From Baffinella frigidus (taxonomy: Eukaryota > Cryptophyceae > Cryptomonadales > Baffinellaceae): a stretch of 15,724 nt of DNA. The notes below the pieces were generated by a model, which saw only the letters and a program-made list of their open reading frames with translations, did no database searches and was not told the DNA's origin. Of the stretch, positions 1 to 8,508 are shown one piece after another; the stretch's first letter is position 1, and each line of letters starts with the position of its first letter. A program made the translations under genes and the position numbers. Where the stretch lies: the NCBI GenBank assembly GCA_026770585.1, contig MU646600.1:125773-141496 (forward strand), in the 5' to 3' direction.

Positions 1-205
1 TGGTTTAGGGTTTAGGGTTTAGGGTGTAGGGTGTAGGGTGTAGGGTTTATGGTTTAGGGTGTAGGGTTCATGATTTATGGTTTAGGGTTTAGGGTGTAGG
101 GTTTGGTTATGGTTTAGGGTGTAGGGTTTGGTGATGTGCCGTTAGGGTTTAGGGTGTAGGGTTTGGTGATGTTCCGGGTTTAGGGTGTAGGGTTTGGGGA
201 CGTGC
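1..205 (-). repeat. Telomere-like TTTAGGG/GTGTAGGG tract in the downstream intron of the minus-strand gene
   Basis: Degenerate repeats of tttaggg and gtgtaggg fill this stretch. On the minus strand they read CCCTAAA/CCCTACAC, as in the introns of the + strand gene. Interspersed are gatgtgccgttag (about 133-145) and gatgttccgggtt (about 168-180), which resemble the end of the exon at 206-323. G-rich on the + strand at a left edge is the wrong polarity for a true left chromosome end. Confidence 0.7.
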
Positions 206-323
206 CGTCAGGCGCAGTGACGACGCGCTGGCGGAGGAACGCGGTGATGAGCGGCGCGCGGCACGTGCTCTTGTCGATCAGCACGGCCGGGGGGGGGAGC
301 GCGCCGGGGAGCACGTTGTACAC
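206..323 (-). CDS. Second exon of the minus-strand gene (partial gene, runs out of window)
   Basis: On the minus strand tggacag is followed by VYNVLPGALPPPAVLIDKST then CRAPLITAFLRQRVVTAPD. The probable end is a GC donor (gacg|gcacgt). It is in frame with the exon at 1111-1551. Evidence that it is an exon: an acceptor identical in style to those of the neighbouring gene, coding-like composition, and truncated echoes on both sides. Its start (VYNVLPG) recurs at 517-538, upstream in the gene's sense. Its end (CGGCAC-like) recurs near 133-147 and 168-180, downstream. No function recognised. Confidence 0.42.
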
Positions 324-328
324 CTGTC

Positions 329-471
329 CACCAGCCCTCAGAAGTGAACCAAATCGAGCCATCGCGAAAGTTGCTTTCCCCTGGGTGGCAAACCCTCAGG
401 ATTTACCACCCAGGGGAATTGCCCACAAGTCTCGATATCACGATTTGGTTCACTTCCATGAGGACTGGTGG
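329..471. mobile_element. Hairpin (MITE-like) element 1 of the left array
   Basis: Outer arms ccaccagccctca/tgaggactggtgg continue into gaagtgaaccaaatcg at 341 and cgatttggttcactt at 441. An inner pair tttcccctgggtgg/ccacccaggggaa is nested inside. No coding capacity. Confidence 0.6.
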
Positions 472-558
472 GTGGAGGGGGTTTGTTCGTAGCTCTGTGT
501 TAGTGTGCAACGTCCTCGCCGGGAAGGACGTTGTACACCTGCCACCAGCCATCCCAAC

Positions 559-665
559 TGGCTCAAATAGTGCCCTGTAAGGTGTTCGATTTTGCCGTGG
601 ATCGGGGTCAGATCCGACCCAGATCCAAGGTACATCGAACATGCCGCAGAGCACTATTTGAGCCA
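559..665. mobile_element. Hairpin (MITE-like) element 2 of the left array
   Basis: Perfect 15-bp arms tggctcaaatagtgc (559-573) and gcactatttgagcca (651-665), with an inner pair around gttcgat/atcgaac and a central gggtcagatccgaccc palindrome. No coding capacity. Confidence 0.6.
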
Positions 666-723
666 CCTCCAAGGGCTAGTGGTGGGGAGGGGGTTCGTTC
701 GCAGCTCTGTGTTTCTGTATTTG

Positions 724-858
724 GGCTCACAGCCTGAGCAAATCATCGATTCTCGATTTCCCAGTTTCAAGGGGAATTGGAGCCGTTGAAGTCGGATTTA
801 TGTTTCAACCTCCTTGAAATCCCAAATCGAGATTTCACGTTTTGCTCAAGCTGTGAGC
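724..858. mobile_element. Hairpin (MITE-like) element 3 of the left array
   Basis: Arms gctcacagcctgagcaaa at 724 and tttgctcaagctgtgagc ending at 858, with inner tctcgattt/aaatcgaga and tttcaagg/ccttgaaa pairs, so most of the element can fold on itself. Confidence 0.6.
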
Positions 859-928
859 AAAACTTTGACGTTTGGCTGGCTGGTGGGGGGAGGTTCGTTC
901 GTAGCTCAGTGTATTGGGCAAAGCAGTT

Positions 929-1033
929 TGGTGAGCCCGGGCTCATTTCCGAGCCGATGTTGAAGGATTTTTACCGCAGACACAGCTCGTCAATTTGAGA
1001 ATAGTCGGTCAAGCCGAGTGAGGCAGCAGAGCT
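929..1033 (+). mobile_element. Copy of a dispersed element (gaatagtcgg family)
   Basis: Contains tttggtgagcccgggctc and, after a diverged middle, gtcaatttgagaatagtcgg then caagccgagtgaggcagcag and agctag. The same order of motifs occurs at 10592-10742, in part at 10158-10235 and 12351-12390, and on the minus strand at about 5806-5920. Confidence 0.55.
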
Positions 1034-1110
1034 AGGGTTAGGGTTCGTGGGTTGAGGAGGAGGTAGAATACTGCCGGAGGGTTTTGGGGAGGTGGGGGGA
1101 GGCAACGCAC

Positions 1111-1551
1111 CCGGCACCAGTCGCCAATCTCTGCTTCCGTCACCCCCTCCAGAAATCCCTTCTCCAGCAGCTCCAACGGCATAGGCAATCCCGCCTTCTG
1201 CCAGGCCTCTGCACCTCCGCCGGCATCCTCCTCCTCGAGACCCGCGTCCACGTGTGCTCCACTGCCGCTATCGCCGGGGGGGGTGCTGGTAGGGGGGTGA
1301 ACGTCGCGACGTGGGGAGGAAGCCGCTGCTGCTGAAGCGCCGCCGCCACGGCAGCGGAGCAGGATCCGAGATGCGCCCGGTGGAGGTGTGCGGATCAACC
1401 CAGCCTGGAGGTGGCTTGTGGGCGAGGCAGGGGCGGGGAGGGGCGGGGAGGAGGGGCATGGGCTGGCGAAAGAGACCAGGATGAGCAGGGTGAGAGCGGG
1501 TGAGAGCGGGCGGGTGCGTCCGGGGCGGAACGGGCCCGACTCGCCCATCAT
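1111..1551 (-). CDS. First exon of a divergent gene, secreted or plastid-type leader, function unknown
   Basis: Starts at the ATG ending at 1551 and stays open for 147 codons to a phase-0 donor (cgg|gtgcgt). The N-terminus (RPLSPALTLLILVSFASPC) looks like a signal peptide or anchor. It is followed by a Pro/Ser/Ala-rich stretch with CRGGGASAAAASS, then an acidic Gly/Ala part and LELLEKGFLEGVTEAEIGDW near the donor. I do not recognise the product. Spliced to the next exon it reads EIGDWCR then VYNVLPGALPP, a natural join in the same phase. High GC and head-to-head placement 135 bp from the other start codon support a real gene, but low complexity makes it uncertain. Confidence 0.45.
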
Positions 1552-1686
1552 GAAAATCCCAGGCTGAAGCCCTCACCTAAATATAAAACTCCTCTCGACG
1601 ATCACAGTACAAATAGTTTTAAAAGACCCAGATCAGATCCGGAGGCCGCAACGCGGGGGCACCATCGTCACTGAACCCTGCTTACC
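1552..1686. promoter_or_regulatory. Bidirectional promoter region with TATA-like sequence
   Basis: Only about 135 bp separate the two divergent start codons. An AT-rich taaatataaaac lies at about 1578-1589, roughly 100 bp before the ATG at 1687, and atagttttaaaag lies at about 1612-1625. Either could place a start site for the + strand gene. The orientation of telomere-like repeats also flips across this gap. Core promoter assignment is inference. Confidence 0.4.
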
Positions 1687-1971
1687 ATGAGGGCCACCAT
1701 CTTCTCGGCGTTCCTGTGCAGCGCCGCGGCGCTCCTCGCCGCCTCTCCCGCCTCCGCGTTCGCCCCGTCCTCGCTGGGCCTGGCGCGCACCAGGGCCTCA
1801 GCTCCTCGTACTTGCAAGCTTTCTGCCGGTCCGCGGCTGGCGACCGGGCGGGGATTCGCGGGGGCGGTGTTCATGCAGGTGCAGCAGGGTTCGGAGCTGG
1901 AGGCAAAGGTGTCGGAGGTCGAGCTGAAGCATGCGCTGGAGGAGGGAACAAGCATCGTCGGCCGCCTCCAG
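1687..1971 (+). CDS. Exon 1: bipartite plastid leader and start of coiled coil (residues 1-95)
   Basis: The ATG is the first in frame and opens a hydrophobic signal peptide ([20 protein letters not shown]) ending at ASA, followed at once by FAPSS. A phenylalanine directly after signal cleavage is the hallmark of import into red-lineage complex plastids. An Arg/Ser/Ala-rich transit-like stretch follows to about residue 60, then an amphipathic helix ([19 protein letters not shown]). I end the exon at cag|gcc (GC donor), because the helix runs to GRLQ and then joins smoothly to ATIDELAVL of exon 2. Three GT donors in the same phase (exon ends 1878, 1908, 1917) are real alternatives and would shorten the helix. 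The open frame continues to a stop at 2041-2043 if unspliced. Confidence 0.75.
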
Positions 1972-4900
1972 GCCAGTTGCGCCCCTCTGTTTCGTGCCTC
2001 TGACTCGATTAGCCCCCATGAAACATTCTTCGCACGCGATTAGGCGGGGGATCTGGCACCGCGCTGGTGCTGCTCGCGCGAGCAAGCCCTCCATGCGAGG
2101 CTGCTGCCTGTCGTTGCACCAAGCCCATAAGAGTCTCCAGAGAAATGTGACATTCTCTCAATTTGTGGGCCCCCCACCCTGTAACCCTCAACCCCACCCT
2201 CAACCCCCTCAACCCTCAACCCTCAACCCTTAACACCCTTGCCTGCCACCGTCCCTTTCCCCAGCCTCCAAAGTGGCCTTTTCGGTCGTTTGGACCTGGC
2301 GGATTTGCACCAGGGGTTTAATAGGGTAACGGCCTGAAAATGGGTTAGTTAGGCCTACGGCATTGCCTAGGACCTCCTACCGTAGGCCGAAACTTTTTGA
2401 TCCTAGGATCCCTCGGCCTACGGTAGGAGGTCCTAGGCAATGCCGTAGGCCTAACTACCCCATTTTCAGGCCGTTAGCCTATGAGGTTCCTCGGAAAAGA
2501 TACTCTTGCTCTTCGTTATCGTTTCGACCATAATCCACCGTTACCTTAAGTTAACGGAGGTTCCACTTTTGTTTTGAGACGTCCCACTCTCAACTTTTGT
2601 CTCGGTGCACAGCGCTCTTAACCCCTTCGCCTGGACCCTCACCCCTAAACACCTAAACCTGAACCCTAATCCCCGCACAATCTCATCCGGACGAGTATTC
2701 ATAATGAATACGATTTTGGTGTATCTTAAGGGGTATAAATAAGACAGTCGTCTATCTAGACTTTATTCAGAGCCTCAAGATACACCAAAATCGAATCGGA
2801 GATCCCGAAAATCGTATTCATCATGAATACTCGTCCGGATGAAATCGGACCCGGATTTCCGGCGACCCCTGCTACAACTCCCGCTCAGGGCTGGAGGGGG
2901 GAGTATTCAAAAGTCGATTTTCAAGAAAAAACTGGATTCAAAAGTCAATTTTCGGGATGAAACGGCTCCAAGGGCGCCCCAGTGGCTCAAAGGGCGCCCC
3001 TGGAATACCCCCACGTAACGCCCTGTGTGGCTCCACGCCAGAGTGGAGGAGGGTGTTGATTTAAAAAAAACCTTTCTGATAAGGTTCCTTGACTTTTGAA
3101 AACCACTGCCTTGAGGGGGAGTTGACTTTTGGCAACACCTTCCAGGAATCTGGCGTGGCTAGCTCTGTCTGAGTTTTATTCTGGCTCGTCCTAAAGGCGT
3201 TCTACTCGCCATTTTGTACTGGGTTTCTGCTCTTCAATGCTTTCAAGGACGAGCCAGAATAAAACTCCGGCAGAGCTAGAACTCAGGGGCTGGCCACACG
3301 GGAACAGGTCACTTCTGTAGGCCCTGATTGGAAACCATCCTGTTAAGGAATACGTGGGGGGCATGTTCGTTTCGATCCTGAATTAACGCGTTTTATCGCA
3401 TGTCACTTCTGATCACTGGCTAACCCCCAACCCCCAACCCCTGACCTCGAGCTGGTGACAGTTGATGAGCTGGCAGTGCTGGTGAGGGGGGACGACACTC
3501 ACCCTCTGCTTCATCGTTTCGGCCATAACCCCTCACTCCTAACCCCCATCCCCTAGCCCCGAGCAGGCGACAATCGATGAGCTGGCGGTGCTTCGCGACA
3601 CACCAAACACTAAACACTAAACGCTAAACACTATGCACTGAACACTATACGCTTAACCTTGAACTCCGAACAGGCGACGATCGATGAGCTGGCGGTGCTT
3701 CGCGACCAGCTCGGCGCGGACATCGAGAAGGCCGATTTGCAGGTCGTCCATCTATTATTTGTACCGCGAATCGGCCACTTTTGGAGAGAAAGCTGCGTTT
3801 CGCTAGGGAATTGTTGACTCTGAGTTTAGATGGGCGTGACCTGGTAGGCGCGCTGGCACCCAGAGAGGGAGGGAGAGGGAGAGCAGGCGACGATAGATGA
3901 GCTGGCTGTGCTTCGCGACCTAAGCCCTAAACCCTAAACCTTCAAGCGGCTGAACACGAAGCGGACGGGGACGTCGCTGGCGAGCCTCGATGCTCGCCTC
4001 CGAGCTGGAAACGCCTCCTCGCGAAAAGTCACTTTGTTGACTTTGCGAAGTCTCTTTGGTGACTTTCCCGAAGTCACTTGGGTGACTTTTGCGATGGGGG
4101 TGACTTTTGCCTATAACCTAAACCCTCAACCCTCAACCCTCAACCCCTGTACCAGCTGAACACGAAGCGGACGTCGCTGGCGAGCCTTGAATCGCGCATC
4201 GCGATGCTCGCCTCCGAGCTGGAAACACTTCCTCGCGAAAAGTCACTTTGTTGACTTTGCAAAGTCACTTTGGTGACTTTGCGAAGTCTCTTTGGCGACT
4301 TTTGCGATGGGGTGGCTTTTCGAAGTCACTTTGGTGACTTTTGAGAAGCGAGTTTGGTGACTTTTGCGATGGGTGGGTGACTTTTGCGCAGCTGAACACG
4401 AAGCGGACGTCGCTGGCGAGCCTCGAGTCGCGCATCACGATGCTCGGGTCCGAGCTCGAGCAGGCCAAGAGCGACTTTGTCGTGCGCACCGTCGAGGTGC
4501 AAAAAGATTTTTCAAGATAGACAATCATCTTTACTGGAAATCAACTTTGGAGAGATAAATTAACTTTGAAGAGATAAATCAACTTTACACGTGTTTGAAG
4601 GAGTCGTGAGGCGGGCCCGAGGCTCCCCACGCACGTCGGTTGACTTAGTGCGTCTCGATGCTCGGGTCCGAGCTCGAGCAGGCCAAAAGCGACTTTGGCG
4701 TGCAGAACGATGAGGTGCGACTTTTTACAGAGAACAACTTTTCATAGACCATAGACCCTGCACCCTACACCCTAAACCCTAAACCCTAAACCCTAAACCC
4801 TAAACCCTAAACCCTGAACAATGAACCCGAAACCCTTATCCTTGACCACTAAACAAAACAAAAATTAACAAAAAACAAAAAACCTGATAGTAATTAACAA

Positions 4901-5040
4901 TAAATGATAAATAATGACAAATGATAAACCCTGAATCGTAACGCAGGTGCACCCCTCGATCATCGTGGGGGACGGGCGCGTCGGATCCTCGATCCGCGAG
5001 ATGGGGGGGGCGTCTGACGTCACGGTGCGCTCACCCTGAC

Positions 5041-5084
<44 letters not shown>

Positions 5085-8000
5085 TCTCTCTCGCTCGCTC
5101 GCTCGCTCGCTCGCGCGCGCGCGCGCTCTCTCCCTCGTCATCACACTTGAGTCCGTGGGGCAGGTGCGGTCGACTTCGGAGCTGCGCTTCCAGATCAAGC
5201 AGCAACCCGCCGGGGGCCCCCAGGCATCCCGTACCCTAAACCCTATCCTAAGCCCCAGACCCTACCTTGTATTCCAAGACCCACACCCTACCTAAACCCT
5301 ACGGCCCCAGGTACCCTGAGACCCAACCCCTAAACCCTAAACCTTGAAACCCCAAACTGGACGGGTTCGAGTAGAGTCAGGAGGACAGATCAAACAGCAT
5401 CTCGCTGGGGGGGGGCAGGTACCCCAAGACCCAAACCCTATAACCTAAACCCTACACCCTGCACCCTCAACCCTACACCCTACACCCTAAGTCCCAAACC
5501 TTGAACCCTGAACCCTGAACCCCATACTGGACGGATTCAAGTAGAGTCAGTATGACAGATCAAACAGCATCCTGCCGGTGGCCCCCAGGTACCCTGCACC
5601 CTCAACTCTACAATCGGAACCCTGCAAGCTCAACTCTTTACATCAAATACCCGCCACGATTCAATCTCACGTATTTTCTGCCTGCGGCAGGATGGGCCGA
5701 TCTACCTCTGCGTGAAAAACGAGGAGCTCGCGGATTACTTCCAGGTATTCGTGACCCTGCCTCACTCGGGTTGACAACCCGAGTCAACCATTGGGTTATT
5801 CATGGAGCACAGGACCTCGAGCTCTGCCTCGCTCCGGTTGGCCGACTATTCTCAAGTTGACATTCTGGGTGGGCAGTACAAATCCGTCAACTTTGGAGCG
5901 TGAAAGAGCCCGGGCTCACCGGGAGTATTTTAAATGTGGGGTTGTTAAATTTATTACCAGTCACGGGCAGGCTTGGTCACGTTGCTCCCATATATACAGG
6001 AGGAACATGACCACACGCGATATTTGTATGAAAATTACTACACAGCGGCCCACTTGTAAAGGACTTGTAAAGTTTAAACTTTTAAAATAGTCACATTTCT
6101 AGCCTCGAGTGGAAGGGCCGAGGACGGTTGCACCAGGAACTGTAATTTAGATCGGACAAAAAGAGTCTTCCGCTGCGATCGAGTTTCCTGGTGCAACTAA
6201 CCCGGGACAATGGTCGTGTGGAACGCTTCTGGAATAAGAAAACGGTTACCTTAACAATCATGTGGATTTATGCTATGGGTTTAGGCACACTGCGCTTTCC
6301 ATAGTCGGAGTATGCACTCGTATCTGACATGGCATATGGCGAACCATGCGACTCCCCTAGAGTACGTCCTCGTATCTAACACGTATATTACCCGTATCTA
6401 ACACGTATGTTACCCATATCTATACCACCCGTACATATGTTACTCGTATATTTACCACCCGTACGTATATTACCCGTATCTAACACACGTATATCCCAAA
6501 CTAGGCGACGCCCGAGAACCGGCGGGCCGGCCTGATCGTCCTCTGCGGTCTGGGCAGTCGGAGTACTCATATCTAACACATATATTATAACCCAGGTGAC
6601 TCCCTTAGAGTGTGTACTCATATCTGACACGTATATTACGCGTATCTAAACACGTATATGGCAAAACAGGCGACGCCCGAAAACCGGCGGGCCGACCTGA
6701 TCGTGCTCGGGTCCGGAGACTTGACGGGCATCCTCGCGGAGAACAACCTCGTTGGCATCACCGAGGCAAGCGCCCCACCCAAGGGTTGTTTGTGCCCATG
6801 GGGCTTAGAACCCAGCAACCCGAAACCCGACACCCCAAACCCAAGCCCCGCGGGTGTTTCTGGTGAGTGGTTTGGACGGACGGGAATGGTGCGGTTCATA
6901 GGTGGCTTGGTCTTGGAAGTCTGCTGGTGTCGTGTTCACGCGGGGCGACCTGATCGTGCTTGGCTCCGGAGACTTTGACGGGCATCCTTGCGGAGAACAA
7001 CCTCGTTGGCATCACCGAGGCACTTCCCCCCCCAACCCTGAAACCGAAACCCGAAACCCGGAACTGGAAGCATTCCCTGGAGGCACTCCCGCACACGCCT
7101 CGTGGGTCTTGCAGACCCGACCCAAACATCATGGGTGTTACACACTTGAGATCCGAAACCGTTGCGGATTTCTCCTCTCCCAACCCGCACGGGTCGTTTT
7201 GATGGTCGGTTTGGACGGAGGGGTCTGGTTGAGTTCATACAGTTGTGTCTTGGTCTTGGAAGTCTTTTGGTGTCGCGTTCACCCGGAGCTCGGAGACTTG
7301 TCGGGCATCCTCGCGGAAAACAACCTCGTTAGGATCACCGAGGCACGCGCCCCCCACCCAGCCTCATGGGTCTTAGAAATTCTCTTGCCTCCAAGTCTCT
7401 TGGGTCTTAGAATCCTGAAACCCGGAAGAAACCCGGAATGCGAAACCCATGACCCGGACCCGGACCCGAAGACTCCATGAAAGCCTTATGGGTCGTAGAT
7501 ACCCGGAACCCGGAACCCGAAAACCCAAAACCCAAAACCCAAGCCCGAAACCGTAAACCTGGAACCCTACCGAAACAGGCGCTGGTGTACTTCGCGGTGG
7601 CGGACAAGGGCGACAAACACCCCCCACCAGCCACGCACCCTAACCCCGAAACCCGAAACCTGAAACCCGACACCCGAAACCGTACGGGTGGACGACCTTG
7701 TTCCGGCGTCAACCTAATTACGGCATTCCGCAGGGCGTTGCGGTATGCAATACGGTAGGGTGCTACGGAATGCCGTAATTAGGGTGAAGACGGGATTCGG
7801 TCGTCGAAGTTGAAACCGTATGCCCGAAACAGGCGCTGGTGTACTTCGCAGTGGCGGACAAGGGCGACAAGCCCGTCGACGCGCGCATCGACGCGGGGGT
7901 GCCTAAACCCTGCACCCTGAACCCCAAACCCCAAACCCAAAACCCAAAACCCAAAACCCAAACCCCGAACCCCAGACCCTAAACCCTAGACCCTCAACCC

Positions 8001-8449
8001 TGAAACCTAAACCTTGAAACCCTAAAACCCTTCGAACCTTCTTCTTTCTTCTTTGTTACATTCAGGCCTGGAGATGAGTGAACCAATCGGCCATGCGCCT
8101 TGAGACGAACCCGGCGGACAAGGGCGGCACACCCGTCGACGCTCGCATCCCTCCCACCCTCCAAACCTTCTTCGTTCCTCTTTTTTACATCCACAACTCA
8201 GCCTACCCGTGCCGCACAAACAGTTGGGTGCCAAACCTGACGAAACCTCAACCCCAACCCCCAAACACGACAAGTGCGCGCAAAACCTGACAAACCATTA
8301 ACCGAAAGCAGAACCGGATCCACGACTCAGCGTACACGTGCTGCACGGGCAAGTGGGCTCAGAACCTGACAAATCCCACCCCCATATTCCAAACCCAAAA
8401 CAACTCTCTTTATATCACACTCACACTCACACACTCTCTCACACACACT

Positions 8450-8508
<59 letters not shown>

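Larger units (their letters stand above)
324..1110 (-). repeat. Intron of minus-strand gene: three-unit array, each unit a hairpin plus a conserved 35-bp block
   Basis: A block like ggtgg-gagg-ttcgttcgtagctc-gtgt recurs at about 466-500, 680-712 and 881-912, roughly every 205-215 bp. Between blocks sit three unrelated hairpins (329-471, 559-665, 724-858). On the minus strand the block reads as a pyrimidine tract ending in ccaccag, like the acceptor region of the exon at 206-323. A copy of that exon's start (VYNVLPG on the minus strand) lies at 517-538, preceded by ggtggcag. Confidence 0.6.
1972..3673 (+). other. Intron 1: repeat-packed, no coding sequence
   Basis: Holds, in order: a C-rich stretch with caaccctcaaccct (about 2185-2235), a long near-perfect hairpin (2327-2476), telomere-like repeats (about 2636-2672), a 160-bp inverted repeat (2683-2842), direct repeats of aagggcgccccagtggctca type flanked by gtattc/gaatac (2896-3012), two adjacent TIR elements (3033-3158 and 3161-3277), and two truncated copies of exon 2 (about 3458-3481 and 3567-3599). 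It ends in ccgaacag before exon 2. Confidence 0.7.
5745..6669 (+). other. Intron 6: dispersed element, hairpin, CGTATCTAACACG satellite, exon 7 copy
   Basis: In order: a palindrome gggttgacaaccc (about 5768-5780); a minus-strand copy of the gaatagtcgg element (about 5806-5920); an AT-richer segment to 6100 with gaaaattactacaca, shared with intron 12; a hairpin with arms gttgcaccaggaa/ttcctggtgcaac (6127-6197); a degenerate satellite of cgtatctaacacgtatatta units (about 6300-6495 and 6565-6657); and a broken copy of the exon 7 start (6505-6560). Confidence 0.65.
6766..7832 (+). repeat. Intron 7: two copies of the exon 7 end in a tandem repeat, exon 8 start copy, hairpin
   Basis: Two units start near 6868 and 7208 (gtttggacgga-gg), share ggcttggtcttggaagtctg/tcttggtcttggaagtctt and tgtcg-gttcac, and end in exon 7 tails at 6942-7019 (one-base insertion breaks the frame) and 7286-7342 ([17 protein letters not shown]). 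Both end in gag|gca, the same GC donor type as the real exon. Then come aacccgaaacccg repeats, a copy of the exon 8 start (7579-7617, acceptor cgaaacag) and a hairpin at 7708-7791. Confidence 0.75.

Noticed and set aside
1-200. A true chromosome end (telomere) at the window start
   Set aside because: A left chromosome end should read C-rich CCCTAAA on the + strand. Here it is TTTAGGG, degenerate, and similar tracts recur throughout the window.
2683-2842. A CRISPR-like or phage-type repeat array
   Set aside because: The repeats are inverted arms of single hairpins, not evenly spaced direct repeats with unique spacers, and the context is eukaryotic.
4265-4528. Minus-strand ORF with [17 protein letters not shown]-like repeats
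   Set aside because: It is the GTCAC palindromic repeat read on the opposite strand across exon 3.
7373-7712. Proteins rich in NPKPETRNP or GFRFRVSG-type repeats
   Set aside because: These are readings of telomere-like intron repeats in the six frames. They have no start context, no splice fit and no conserved domain.
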